From Myceligenerans salitolerans (lineage in GTDB: Bacteria; Actinomycetota; Actinomycetes; Actinomycetales; Cellulomonadaceae), in contig NZ_JAFMPK010000047.1 in assembly GCF_017349295.1 (NCBI RefSeq), forward strand, positions 669,527-733,526: DNA of 64,000 nt. Reading direction: 5' to 3'. Positions 34,977 to 43,372 of this stretch are shown piece by piece. The notes under the pieces are model-generated. The model was given only the letters and a program-made list of their open reading frames with translations, searched no databases and was not told the DNA's origin. Made by a program: the position numbers and the translations under genes. Every line of letters starts with the position of its first letter. Positions within the stretch are counted from its first letter, which is position 1.

Positions 34977-36977
34977 TCACGGCGCCTGCCGCCGGCGGTG
35001 GGCGTCGGCGCCCTCAAGGCCGGTCTGGCCGGCCGAGGACTCCAGCTGCCACGGCACGGACGCCACGACGACCCCCGGGGTGAACAGGAGACGCCCCTTG
35101 AGGCGCAGCGCCGACTGGTTGTGCAGGAGCTGCTCCCACCAGTGGCCCACCACGTACTCGGGGATGTACACGACGACGAGGTCACGCGGGGACTCGCGGC
35201 GTACCGATCGGACGTACTTCAGCACGGGCTTGGTGATCTCGCGGTACGGGGAGTCCAGGATACGCAGTGGGACCGGCAGGTCGAGCGCGTCCCACTCGCG
35301 GGTGAGCCCGGGGATGTTCTCGCGGTCGACACCGACGGTGACGGCCTCCAGCGTCTGCGGCCGCGAGGCGCGAGCGTAGGCGAGGGCACGCAGGGTGGGC
35401 TTGTGCACCTTCGAGACCAGCACGATGGCGTGCACGCGGCTGGGCAGGGCGCGGATGGTGTCGTCGTCCGCGAGGGCGAGCTCCTCGCTGACGCGGTCGT
35501 AGTGCTTGTGGATGGCCCGCATGATGACGAACAGCCCCATGATGGCGAGCAGGGTGATCCAGGCGCCGTGCGTGAACTTCGTGACGAGCACGATGACGAG
35601 CACGGCGCCGGTGGCGACGAGGCCGACCGAGTTGATGAACCGCGAGCGCTTCATCCGGACGCGGGTCTCGGGGCGCACCTCGGTGCGCAGCTCGCGGCTC
35701 CAGTGCCGCACCATGCCGAGCTGGGACAGCGTGAACGAGAGGAACACGCCGACGATGTAGAGCTGGATCAGGGCGGTGACGCGGCCGTCGAACACGACCA
35801 CGAGCACGATCGCTCCGGCGCCGAGGGTGAGGATGCCGTTGGAGAACGCGAGCCGGTCGCCGCGCGTGTGCAGCTGGCGGGGCAGGTAGCCGTCACGGCC
35901 GAGGATCGAGCCGAGCACGGGGAACCCGGCGAACGCCGTGTTCGCGGCGAGCAGCAGGACCAGCCCGGTCACGGCCACGACCAGGTAGAACACGAACGGT
36001 GCCCCGGAGAACACCGCCTCGGCGAGCTGGCTGATGACGGGGTGCTGGACGTAGTCGACGGGCAGGGCCTCGCCGTCGAGCGTGAGCTGGGTGTGCGGGT
36101 CCTCGGCGTAGCGGACGCCCGTCGCCTGGGCGAGGAGGACCAGCATCATGAGGGTGGCGGCGGAGACCAGGCCGAGCATCGCGAGCGTGTTGGCGGCGTT
36201 GCGGCCCTTGGGCTTGCGGAACGCCGGCACGCCGTTGCTGATGGCCTCGACGCCGGTGAGCGCGACCGAACCGGACGCGAACGCGCGTGCCACCAGGAGC
36301 GCACCGCCGAGACCCACGAGCCCCTGGTCCATGCCGGCGGCCGGCACGATCTCGAACCCGGCGCTCTCCGACGGCGGGAGGGTCCCGGTGTAGTGACGGA
36401 TCGCGCCGACCACCGCCATGGTGCCCATCAGGCCCATGAAGCAGTACATCGGCACGGCGAAGAACCGGCCGGACTCCCGCACGCCCCGGAGGTTCATCAG
36501 GGTGAGGAACCCGATGATCCCCACGGCGACCAGAACCTCGTAGCCGCGCAGCGCCGGGAGCGCGCTGGCCGCGTACTGGGCGCCGGAGGACACGGACACG
36601 GCGACGGTGAGCACGTAGTCGACCAGGAGCGCCGACGCGACGCCGAGGCCCGCCGTCGGCCCCAGGTTCGTGGTGACGATCTCGTAGTCGCCGCCGCCCG
36701 ACGGGTACGCCCGCACGTTCTGCCGGTAGGAGGCCACGACCACGAGCAGCATCACACCGACCGCGAGACCGACCCAGGGTGAGACCGCGGTCGCCGTCAG
36801 ACCGGCCACCGCGAGCATGAGGAGGATCTCGTCCGGCGCGTAGGCCATCGAGCTGAGCGCGTCCGAGGAGAACACCGGGAGCGCCAGCCGTTTCGGCAGC
36901 AGGGTGCGCCCCAGGCTGTCACTCCGCATGGGACGGCCGACCAGCAGTCGCTTGGCCGCGTCGATAATTTCCGGCAC
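34977..36977 (-). CDS. APC-superfamily permease, KimA-like potassium importer
   Basis: A 666-residue membrane protein with about 12 helices and a cytosolic C-terminal domain of about 190 residues. The start of the APC core is PVFSSDALSSMAYAPDEILL; YPSGGGDYEIVTTNLG and AISNGVPAFRKPKGRNA are also characteristic. The layout matches KimA of Bacillus, a high-affinity K+/H+ symporter inhibited by c-di-AMP. Divergence from two TrkA-type genes supports a potassium role over amino-acid transport. GTG 36977 is preferred, with a TAGCAT box 8 nt upstream; a TTG at 36998 would lie beyond that promoter. Confidence 0.85.
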   Translation of the reverse strand: MPEIIDAAKRLLVGRPMRSDSLGRTLLPKRLALPVFSSDALSSMAYAPDEILLMLAVAGLTATAVSPWVGLAVGVMLLVVVASYRQNVRAYPSGGGDYEIVTTNLGPTAGLGVASALLVDYVLTVAVSVSSGAQYAASALPALRGYEVLVAVGIIGFLTLMNLRGVRESGRFFAVPMYCFMGLMGTMAVVGAIRHYTGTLPPSESAGFEIVPAAGMDQGLVGLGGALLVARAFASGSVALTGVEAISNGVPAFRKPKGRNAANTLAMLGLVSAATLMMLVLLAQATGVRYAEDPHTQLTLDGEALPVDYVQHPVISQLAEAVFSGAPFVFYLVVAVTGLVLLLAANTAFAGFPVLGSILGRDGYLPRQLHTRGDRLAFSNGILTLGAGAIVLVVVFDGRVTALIQLYIVGVFLSFTLSQLGMVRHWSRELRTEVRPETRVRMKRSRFINSVGLVATGAVLVIVLVTKFTHGAWITLLAIMGLFVIMRAIHKHYDRVSEELALADDDTIRALPSRVHAIVLVSKVHKPTLRALAYARASRPQTLEAVTVGVDRENIPGLTREWDALDLPVPLRILDSPYREITKPVLKYVRSVRRESPRDLVVVYIPEYVVGHWWEQLLHNQSALRLKGRLLFTPGVVVASVPWQLESSAGQTGLEGADAHRRRQAP

Positions 36978-36985
36978 GTTGCATG

Positions 36986-36991
36986 ATGCTA
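36986..36991 (-). promoter_or_regulatory. -10 box, leaderless type, KimA-like gene
   Basis: TAGCAT on the minus strand, 8 nt before GTG 36977 and only 14 bp from the opposing ceoB box. Confidence 0.5.
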
Positions 36992-37005
36992 TGCCCAAAG
37001 GCGGG

Positions 37006-37011
37006 TAGCGT
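37006..37011 (+). promoter_or_regulatory. -10 box, leaderless type, ceoB
   Basis: TAGCGT, 7 nt before GTG 37019. The two opposing -10 boxes share one 43-bp region between start codons. Confidence 0.55.
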
Positions 37012-37018
37012 TCCCATC

Positions 37019-37687
37019 GTGCACTTCGTGATCATGGGCTGTGGCCGTGTGGGCGCCACACTCGCGCAGAACATCTCCGAGCGCGGGCACTCGGTCGCCG
37101 TCGTCGACCAGAACACCGACGCGTTCCGGCGTCTGCCCTCGGACTTCGCCGGGAAGAAGGTCACCGGCGTGGGGTTCGACCGGGACACGCTGGTCCAGGC
37201 CGGGATCGAGGAGGCCTTCGGCTTCGCCGCCGTGTCCGACGGCGACAACTCGAACATCCTGTCCGCGCGTGTCGTGCGGGAGACGTACGGCGTGGACAAC
37301 GTGGTCGCGCGCATCTACGACCCGCAGCGGGCCGAGATCTACCAGCGGCTGGGCATCCCCACCGTCGCGACGGTGCGCTGGACCGCCGACCAGGTGCTGC
37401 GCCGCATCCTGCCGCTGGGTTCCACCGACGAGTTCCGGGACCCGTCGGGCAAGGTGCGGATCGCCCAGGTGGACTACCACCGCGGCTGGGTCGGGTCGCC
37501 GCTGCGGCGGCTCGAACGAGCGGCGGGCGCGCGCGTCGCGTTCGTCACGCGCTTCGCGGAGGGCATCCTGCCCGACGACGGGACCGTCCTCCAGGAGAAC
37601 GACGTGCTGCACGTGATCATGCGGGTCGACGACGCCGACGACGTCGAGCGCGTGCTCACCACCGCGCCGAGGGAGGAGGACGAGTGA
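37019..37687 (+). CDS. ceoB: TrkA-type potassium uptake regulator (CeoB)
   Basis: A 222-residue RCK protein: NAD-binding TrkA-N domain (HFVIMGCGRVGATLAQNI, residues 2-19; DQNTDAFRRL; NIL and VVRETYGVDNVVARIYDP), then a TrkA-C domain from about residue 140. It gates or regulates K+ uptake, presumably in complex with CeoC. It is translated from GTG 37019; the longer open frame upstream crosses the promoter. The stop overlaps the next start by one or four nt. Confidence 0.9.
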   Translation: MHFVIMGCGRVGATLAQNISERGHSVAVVDQNTDAFRRLPSDFAGKKVTGVGFDRDTLVQAGIEEAFGFAAVSDGDNSNILSARVVRETYGVDNVVARIYDPQRAEIYQRLGIPTVATVRWTADQVLRRILPLGSTDEFRDPSGKVRIAQVDYHRGWVGSPLRRLERAAGARVAFVTRFAEGILPDDGTVLQENDVLHVIMRVDDADDVERVLTTAPREEDE

Positions 37688-38352
37688 TGCGGGTCGTCAT
37701 CGCCGGGGCGGGCTCGGTCGGCCGCTCGATCGCCCGGGAACTGCTCAGCCACGACCACGAGGTCGTGCTCGTGGACCGCAACCCCCTCGCCATGCGTGTC
37801 GCTCAGGTCCCCGAGGCCGACTGGCTGCTCGCCGACGCCTGCGAGCTGTCGAGCCTGCAGGACGCCGACGTCGAGACCGCGGACGTGGTGGTCGGTGCGA
37901 CCGGCGACGACAAGGTGAACCTCGTCTTCTCACTCCTGTGCAAGACGGAGTTCGGGGTACCGCGCACGGTGGCACGCGTGAACAACCCGAAGAACGAGTG
38001 GATGTTCGACGGCTCGTGGGGCGTGGACGTGGCCGTGTCCACCCCGCGCATCATGACCGCGATGGTCGAGGAGGCCGTCGCCGTGGGCGACCTCGTGCCG
38101 ATCTTCACGTTCCACCAGTCGGGTGCGGACATCCTCGAGCTCACGCTCCCGCGCGACTCACCCCTGATCGGGACGCGGGTGGGTCAGATCGAGTGGCTGG
38201 AGGACACCGCGCTGTCCACGATCGTGCGGGACGGCCGACCGATCGTGCCCAGCGACGACGACACGCTGGAGGGGCACGACGAGCTCCTGATCGTCACCGG
38301 TTCCGGCGTCGACCGGGCGAAGCTGCAGCGCCTCCTGACAGGACAGGCCTGA
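37687..38352 (+). CDS. ceoC: TrkA-type potassium uptake regulator (CeoC)
   Basis: A 221-residue paralogue of CeoB with the Rossmann motif VVIAGAGSVGRSIARELL (residues 3-20), acidic strand end VDRNP, DDKVNLVFSLLCKTEFG, and a TrkA-C domain with DILELTLPRDSPLIGTRVG. It is probably translated at ATG 37687 (TGATG overlap); GTG 37684 is equally in frame. It pairs with CeoB as an RCK heterodimer or as two separate regulators. Its 3' end overlaps the convergent DUF3159 gene by 59 nt. Confidence 0.9.
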   Translation: MRVVIAGAGSVGRSIARELLSHDHEVVLVDRNPLAMRVAQVPEADWLLADACELSSLQDADVETADVVVGATGDDKVNLVFSLLCKTEFGVPRTVARVNNPKNEWMFDGSWGVDVAVSTPRIMTAMVEEAVAVGDLVPIFTFHQSGADILELTLPRDSPLIGTRVGQIEWLEDTALSTIVRDGRPIVPSDDDTLEGHDELLIVTGSGVDRAKLQRLLTGQA

Positions 38353-39133
38353 TCACGATCCAGCACCCGAACAGCACCAGGGCGAACAGGGGCACGCCCA
38401 GCACCAGGTGGAACGTGCCGAGCCACGCCACGGTCCCGGCGAAGTAGAGCGGCGTCTTCACGGCGAGACGCAGCGCGAACATGCCGACCCAGAGCCACGT
38501 CGCGATGGTGTAGGCGCGCACCTTCGCCGGATCCTGCCGCCAGGCCGTGAGCGCGGCGAGGGGGTTGGGCTCGTCGTCCGACCCGCGCTCGTCCTCACGG
38601 GGTGCCGTGCTCCGGCGGTCCGGGGCGGCGTCCGACGACGGCGGGGCCTCCTGCCCGTTCCGGCGCACCTGGTCCGGGGTCAGCCCGGACACCAGTGCCT
38701 CCACGAACAGGCCGATCACCGGCCAGCGGACGAGGATCGAGACCAGCATGACCACCAGGTAGGCGGCGTTGGTCCAGAGCGCCCAGACGAACACGTTCTC
38801 CGCGTCGCCGGTGCGCCACGCCCAGACCGCGCCGATCACGACGCCGACGAGCCCGCCCAGCGCCGTCGTCAACGGGGTGCGCTGCACCAGTCGCACGACC
38901 GCCGCGAGGACCGCGACGGCGACCGAGGCCACCAGAGGGACCATGAGGTCCTGGAGGATCACGAACAGCACGACGAACACCACGCCCGGCGCCACCGACT
39001 CGACCATGCCGCGCACGCCGCCCACCGCGGCCAGCGGCGAGAAGTCGTCCGCCGTCACCGCGGCGAGGCCGCGTCCCGGCGACGTGGACTGGTCGTGCTC
39101 GGCGGAGGACCGGTGATCGGTGCGGTGCGTCAT
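38294..39133 (-). CDS. DUF3159 family membrane protein
   Basis: A 279-residue protein with about seven hydrophobic helices in two sets (residues about 45-155 and 205-270) split by a charged linker rich in Asp/Glu/Arg. Conserved bits are GGVRGMVESVAPGVVFVVLF, WALWTNAAYLVVMLVSILVRWPVIG and the C-terminal TPLYFAGTVAWLGTFHLVLG. DUF3159 proteins sit next to ceoBC in many actinobacteria, suggesting a link to ion transport, but no function is established. The ATG has CAGAAT, a near -10, 6 nt upstream. Confidence 0.85.
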   Translation of the reverse strand: MTHRTDHRSSAEHDQSTSPGRGLAAVTADDFSPLAAVGGVRGMVESVAPGVVFVVLFVILQDLMVPLVASVAVAVLAAVVRLVQRTPLTTALGGLVGVVIGAVWAWRTGDAENVFVWALWTNAAYLVVMLVSILVRWPVIGLFVEALVSGLTPDQVRRNGQEAPPSSDAAPDRRSTAPREDERGSDDEPNPLAALTAWRQDPAKVRAYTIATWLWVGMFALRLAVKTPLYFAGTVAWLGTFHLVLGVPLFALVLFGCWIVIRPVLSGGAAASPGRRRNR

Positions 39134-39314
39134 GCGGACATTCTGCCGTGCCGGGAGGCGTCGGGGGACATCGGCCGCCGCTGCGCGCCGAGCGGCGCCT
39201 CGGTAGCATGTTGCGGCCTGTCGGCACGAACGGCGGGCACGGCATCCCGTGCGTTCGGGCAGGGTCGTGTCCGGATCCCGCGGGAACCCTGCGCCACGCT
39301 CGCCGTGGCGCGGC

Positions 39315-39683
39315 TCAGTCGGCCGGGCGAGGGCGCAGCTCGTAGCGGGGGTTGAAGATGGTCCGGCGGCCGTGGACGTCGCTCACCATGCCTTCCACGC
39401 GCAGACGGCGGCCGGGTTCGATCCCCGCGATGGAGCGGCGTCCGAGCCAGACCAGGTCCAGCACGCCGGAGCCGTCGTACAGCTCGGCCTCGACCGTCGG
39501 TACGCCTTCTCTCGGTCGCAGCACGACCGATCTGAGGATGCCGGCGGCGGAGCCGCGCCGTCGCGTCTCCAGCCTGTCCACGGCGGTACAGCCCGCGCTG
39601 CGGGCCGCCGCGGCGCGCTCGTTGACCGCCTCGCGCTCGTCGTTGGAGGCGAGAACCCCGGCCAACGCGGATCGCAGCCCCAT
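39315..39683 (-). CDS. OB-fold nucleic-acid-binding protein
   Basis: 122 residues. After a short helical N-terminus comes one OB fold: GSAAGILRSVVLRPREGVPT, VEAELYDGSGVLDLVWLGRR and RRLRVEGMVSDVHGRRTIFNP, resembling the anticodon-binding or RecG-wedge type of OB domain. Function unknown; Rv2694c holds the same position. It starts 10 nt after the DUF3710 stop, so both are one operon. Confidence 0.85.
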   Translation of the reverse strand: MGLRSALAGVLASNDEREAVNERAAAARSAGCTAVDRLETRRRGSAAGILRSVVLRPREGVPTVEAELYDGSGVLDLVWLGRRSIAGIEPGRRLRVEGMVSDVHGRRTIFNPRYELRPRPAD

Positions 39684-39693
39684 GGCGCCTCGC

Positions 39694-40416
39694 TCAGCCG
39701 ATCTGGGTGATCTCGGGGCCGCGGCGCAGGGGGTTGAAGTCCGTGGCCTGCGGCCGGGCAGCGGCGCCACCCTCGGCGGTCGTGGTGGACTCCGCGGCGG
39801 CGCTCTTCTGCCGCGGCAGCGTGAGCGTGAGCAGATCACGCGGAGGGCGCGGGCTCTCGTCCCGCACGACCACGACGTTGGCGAACACCGACTCCAGGGG
39901 GCGCGCCGCCTCCTTGTCGAGTGCCGCCTTGCCCGCGAGGACGCCACGCACGAACCAGCGCGGGCCGTCCACGCCGATGAACCGCGCCGGCCGGGTGCGC
40001 GGTGAGCCGTCCGGTGCCGTGGCCGGCATGTGCACGAGCAGTTCCCGTCCGAACACTCCGGGGACGTCGTCGACCGAGCCGCCCTGGCGAGCCACGGAGT
40101 CGGCGATCTCCGCGCGGATCTCGTCCCAGATCCCGGAGGACTTCGGGGCAGCGAACGCCTGCAGCTGGAGGCTCGAGCCGCCGAGCGCGGCGGTGACACC
40201 GGTGACCTTCTGCGTCTTCTTCTCGATCTCCATGCGGAGCTCGAGACCAGGAAGGACCGGGAGCCAGATCGCGCCGAGATCGACGCGCGGACCGGGCTTG
40301 TCCACGTCGGAACGGTCGAACGGGCCTTGCGCCGGAGCCGGCGAGGCCTGACGCTGCGGAGCCTCCGGCTCCGGTTCGGGCGTCGCCGCCTTCGCTCCTC
40401 GTCGGAACAGACCCAC
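39694..40416 (-). CDS. DUF3710 family protein
   Basis: 240 residues. A Pro/Ala/Glu-rich N-terminal tail follows MGLFRRG. The DUF3710 core contains RVDLGAIWLPVLPGLELRME, SSGIWDEIRAEIADSVARQGG and GPRWFVRGVLAGKAALD. The C-terminus is low-complexity and ends NPLRRGPEITQIG. It has no catalytic motif and unknown function. It is conserved beside dut in actinobacteria and is here the next gene downstream of dut on the same strand, 106 nt away. GTG 40416 with GAGGAGA upstream. Confidence 0.88.
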   Translation of the reverse strand: MGLFRRGAKAATPEPEPEAPQRQASPAPAQGPFDRSDVDKPGPRVDLGAIWLPVLPGLELRMEIEKKTQKVTGVTAALGGSSLQLQAFAAPKSSGIWDEIRAEIADSVARQGGSVDDVPGVFGRELLVHMPATAPDGSPRTRPARFIGVDGPRWFVRGVLAGKAALDKEAARPLESVFANVVVVRDESPRPPRDLLTLTLPRQKSAAAESTTTAEGGAAARPQATDFNPLRRGPEITQIG

Positions 40417-40522
40417 TTGGCCACCATCTCCTCTCGGATGGGCGCGGGCTTCGCGCCCAACGCTCTACTTTAGTCCCGCTCGCCGAGCGCCAGGTACAGG
40501 TACGGGCCTGCCGGTGCTCGTA

Positions 40523-41008
40523 TCAGGAACGCGCCGCGGCCCACCCGCCGCTGGAGCCGAAACCGCCCGCGCCCCGCGCACTGCCCGGCAGGGTCTCGGC
40601 GGGCAGGAACCGGGCCCGCTCCACCTTCTGGATCACGAGCTGTGCCACACGGTCCCCGCGCATGAGCTTCACCGGTTCGTGCAGGTCGGTGTTGAGCAGG
40701 GTCACCTTGATCTCGCCGCGATAGCCCGCGTCGACCGTACCGGGTGCGTTGACGAGCGTCACTCCGTGCCTGGCCGCCAGGCCGGACCGGGGGTGCACGA
40801 ACGCGGCGTAGCCGTCGGGCAGCGCGACGGCCACCCCGGTGGGGACCATCGCACGACCGCCGGGCGGCAGCTCGATGTCCTGCGTGGTCACGAGATCGGC
40901 GCCGGCGTCGCCCGGGTGGGCGTAGGCGGGAACGGGGACGTTGGGGTCGAGCAGCTGGATGAGCACGTCCACGGTGCTGCCCGGGTCGTTGGTGTCGTCG
41001 TGAGGCAC
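40523..41008 (-). CDS. dut: dUTP diphosphatase
   Basis: Hydrolyses dUTP to dUMP and pyrophosphate, preventing uracil incorporation and supplying dTMP synthesis. A 161-residue trimeric-type enzyme with all five motifs: HPGDAGADL (1), HPRSGLAARHGV (2), GTVDAGYRGEIKVTLLN (3), RGDRVAQLVIQKV (4) and the flexible RGAGGFGSSGG tail (5). GTG 41008 is preferred because a TACCCT box ends 6 nt upstream. It is divergent from the DUF3093 gene by 28 bp, a neighbour pair conserved in actinobacteria. Confidence 0.95.
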   Translation of the reverse strand: MPHDDTNDPGSTVDVLIQLLDPNVPVPAYAHPGDAGADLVTTQDIELPPGGRAMVPTGVAVALPDGYAAFVHPRSGLAARHGVTLVNAPGTVDAGYRGEIKVTLLNTDLHEPVKLMRGDRVAQLVIQKVERARFLPAETLPGSARGAGGFGSSGGWAAARS

Positions 41009-41014
41009 GCTGCG

Positions 41015-41020
41015 AGGGTA
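41015..41020 (-). promoter_or_regulatory. -10 box, leaderless type, dut
   Basis: TACCCT on the minus strand, 6 nt before GTG 41008. Confidence 0.6.
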
Positions 41021-41036
41021 CGGGATGATGTCCTCC

Positions 41037-41495
41037 ATGACCTCCCGCGCCACCCCCGAGTTCCACGAGCGCCTGCTGCCCGGCCCGGGCGGTTGGCTGG
41101 GCACCGCGGGACTGGGTGTGATCGCGGGGATCGTGCCGTGGCCGTTCAACCCTCCGCTGGGGGTCGCGACGGCGATCCTGGTCGGCGCCATCGCCGCGAT
41201 CGCGCTGGCGACCACGTCGCCCGTGGTACGGGTGAGCGCCGGCGTGCTGCAGGCCGGCCGGGCCAGCATCCCGCTGTCCCGGCTCGGGGACCCGGCCGCG
41301 CTCGACGCGACCGCCATGCGCTGGGAGCTCGGCCCGGGCCTCGACGCCCGCGCCTACGTCTGCCTCCGGGCGTGGGCCCGCACGGGCGTCCGCATCCCCG
41401 TCGAGGACCCCCACGACCCGACCCCCTACTGGCTCGTCTCCACCCGCGACCCGCGCACGCTGGTAGCGGTCCTCTCCGGCACGCCCGCCTCGTAG
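41037..41495 (+). CDS. DUF3093 family membrane protein
   Basis: 152 residues: N-terminal FHERLLPGPGGWLGTAGLG, two membrane-spanning helices (about 18-38 and 43-62), then a PH-like soluble domain with VRVSAGVLQAGRASIPLSRLG and PYWLVSTRDPRTLVAVLSG. Function unknown. The pairing with dut is typical for the family. ATGs at 41025 and 41028 are also in frame; 41037 matches the family N-terminus best, and no clear ribosome-binding site decides it. Confidence 0.85.
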   Translation: MTSRATPEFHERLLPGPGGWLGTAGLGVIAGIVPWPFNPPLGVATAILVGAIAAIALATTSPVVRVSAGVLQAGRASIPLSRLGDPAALDATAMRWELGPGLDARAYVCLRAWARTGVRIPVEDPHDPTPYWLVSTRDPRTLVAVLSGTPAS

Positions 41496-41562
41496 CGCGG
41501 GTCGCGCCCGGCGGGCCCGGGAAAGGCCGGGACCGGAAAGCCAGGAGAACAGAGCACGACAA

Positions 41563-41588
41563 AGGCTGCCACGATGCCGTGACAGCCT
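41563..41588. terminator. Hairpin between convergent DUF3093 and DUF4193 genes
   Basis: Arms 41563-41573 and 41578-41588 pair over 11 positions with one mismatch and a 4-nt loop. Read on the minus strand it is followed by CCTTTGT, so it best serves the DUF4193 transcript. Confidence 0.6.
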
Positions 41589-41630
41589 GGTGTCGAAAAC
41601 TCGCGAGGATTGCTCGCGTCGCGCGCTGGG

Positions 41631-41933
41631 TCAGGCAGCGGCGCACTCCGTGCAGATCGGCTGGCCGCCGTTCTCGGCCGCGAGCTGGCTGCGGTGGTGC
41701 ACGAGGAAACAGCTCGAGCAGGTGAATTCATCGGCCTGGCGCGGCAGCACCCGGACGGCGAGTTCCTCACCGGAGAGATCCGCGCCCGGAAGCTCGAATC
41801 CTTCTGCCGCCTCGGTCTCGTCCTCGTCCACGACGCCGGACGACTTGTCCTGGCGACGAGCCTGCAGCTCCTGGATCGAGTCCTGCTCGACGTCCTCGTC
41901 GGTCTTGCGAGGTGCGTCGTAATCAGTGGCCAT
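41631..41933 (-). CDS. DUF4193 zinc-ribbon protein
   Basis: A 100-residue acidic protein. The N-terminal half is rich in Asp/Glu (DYDAPRKTDEDVEQDSIQEL, VVDEDETEAAEGFEL); the C-terminus holds a zinc ribbon, FTCSSCFLVHHRSQL then ICTECAAA (CxxC...CxxC). Members of this actinobacterial family lie between the dut region and suhB; the role is unknown, possibly RNA polymerase or ribosome-associated. The ATG has GGAGAC upstream. The 334-nt region before it contains two palindromes. Confidence 0.88.
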   Translation of the reverse strand: MATDYDAPRKTDEDVEQDSIQELQARRQDKSSGVVDEDETEAAEGFELPGADLSGEELAVRVLPRQADEFTCSSCFLVHHRSQLAAENGGQPICTECAAA

Positions 41934-42267
41934 GTGTGTCTCCGTGGGTCTTCCGTGGGTGGGGGCTGAGCTGATAATGCGTGGCGGCCGGGTTTTGTTC
42001 CCGGACGGGCGAACGGATTCTGCACGATTTTTTCGCGCTGCGCGACACGTATCGGTGTTAACCGCGTCACGTCGTGGATGACCTGCGCCGACAGTGGCAC
42101 TGACCTGGGCTGCGACCTCCCCGATCCCCGCCCGGTGAACAGGATTTCGTCGCAGCCGTTTCACGACGTGACACGGTTGCGACGCGATAGCGCGCACACC
42201 CCTCCCCGTCGCCCGCGCTCCGGCGGGCTCGGCCGCGCGATCGGAAAGCCCTTTCTAACCTTCGTCC
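41934..42267. other. 334-bp gene-free region with paired 11-bp palindromes
   Basis: No gene seen. TCACGTCGTGG (42067-42077, one mismatch) and TCACGACGTGA (42160-42170, perfect) are copies of an 11-bp palindrome; including flanks they form a 19-nt inverted repeat (42060-42078 with 42159-42177, two mismatches). The DUF4193 leader, with the A-rich run GCGAAAAAATCG on the minus strand near 42023-42034, lies to the left. The right end holds the 3' flank of the inositol monophosphatase gene. Confidence 0.5.
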
Positions 42268-43128
42268 CTAACCCTCGTCGGCGTTGGCCGCCTCGAGGAT
42301 CTTCGCCAGGGGAGCGACGAAGTCGGCGCCGCCGGCCACCACCATGTCACCAGTGGCCACACGCCCTCGCAACCCGGTCATCACGGCCCCGGCCTCGGTC
42401 GCCACGAGCGCGCCGGCGGCCATGTCCCACGGGTTCAGGCCGCGCTCGTAGTAGAGGTCGATCGAGCCCTGGGCCAGCAGGCACAGGTCGATCGCGGCCG
42501 ATCCGAGCCGCCGGATGTCACGAACCTGCGGCAGCACGTGGGTCAGCACCACCGCCTGGGCCGCCCGGCGGTCGGCGTCGTACCCGAAACCCGTGCCCAC
42601 CAGGCACTCCCCCAGCGATGCGGGCCGGGACACACCGATCGGCTCGCCGTCGCGGGTCGCGCCCTGGCCGAGGCCCGCCGACCACGTCGTGTCCTGCGGC
42701 ACGGAGTGCACGGCACCGGCCAGGATCGTCCACGCGGCCGGATCCGGCGGCCCGGCGACGACGGCGACCGACACCGCCCAGCCCGCGACCCCGTAGAGGT
42801 AGTTGACCGTGCCGTCGATCGGGTCGACGACCCAGGTGAGCCCGCTCGTGCCGGCCACGTCGTCGCCCTCCTCGCCCAGGATGGCGTCGTCGGGCCGCTC
42901 CTCGGCGAGGATCCCGCGCAGCAGGTCCTCCGAGGCCCTGTCCATCTCGGTGACCGGATCGGTGCCCGTCGACTTCGTCGCGGCGACCTCGACCGTCGCC
43001 GGTCTGCCGTCGCGGACGAGCGCTCCCGCGGTGGTGGCGAGACGCTCCGCCAGGGCGCGAAGACTCGCGATATCGATATCAGCGCCGGCGGGAACGGGGG
43101 GAAGAGAGTTTTCGCTCACGCTTGCCAT
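42268..43128 (-). CDS. suhB: Inositol monophosphatase family protein
   Basis: A 286-residue Mg2+-dependent phosphatase of the IMPase family, which hydrolyses inositol 1-phosphate and related sugar phosphates; in actinobacteria this feeds phosphatidylinositol and mycothiol synthesis. Metal-site residues are visible: E86/E87 (LGEEGDD), D102-P-I-D105-G-T (VVDPIDGTVNY) and NPWDMAAGALVATEAGA. The position matches Rv2701c (suhB). ATG 43128 is used; an in-frame GTG 9 nt later is an alternative. Confidence 0.9.
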   Translation of the reverse strand: MASVSENSLPPVPAGADIDIASLRALAERLATTAGALVRDGRPATVEVAATKSTGTDPVTEMDRASEDLLRGILAEERPDDAILGEEGDDVAGTSGLTWVVDPIDGTVNYLYGVAGWAVSVAVVAGPPDPAAWTILAGAVHSVPQDTTWSAGLGQGATRDGEPIGVSRPASLGECLVGTGFGYDADRRAAQAVVLTHVLPQVRDIRRLGSAAIDLCLLAQGSIDLYYERGLNPWDMAAGALVATEAGAVMTGLRGRVATGDMVVAGGADFVAPLAKILEAANADEG

Positions 43129-43372
43129 CCTGCCGGAATTGTCGTGCACGGAGGTTCCGGTGTTCACCCGGCAAGACCAGAGGAACCGTGGTATGACATC
43201 GCGAACCTGGTCAATCGTCCAGCGAATGACCGTCACCTGGAAGAGCCGGTCCCCCGCGCGCTCCGGGCGCCGAACCGCCGTCGGTGCCGGATTCCCGGCG
43301 CGCCTGTTGGTCGTATCGCGTGGATGATGGCAGTCTCGCAGGTGCACGCGAGCCCATGCGGAGGTAAAGACG

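Noticed and set aside
36978-36998. Longer KimA-like protein starting at TTG 36998
   Set aside because: It would place the start codon beyond the TAGCAT promoter box and only 20 nt from the opposing ceoB start.
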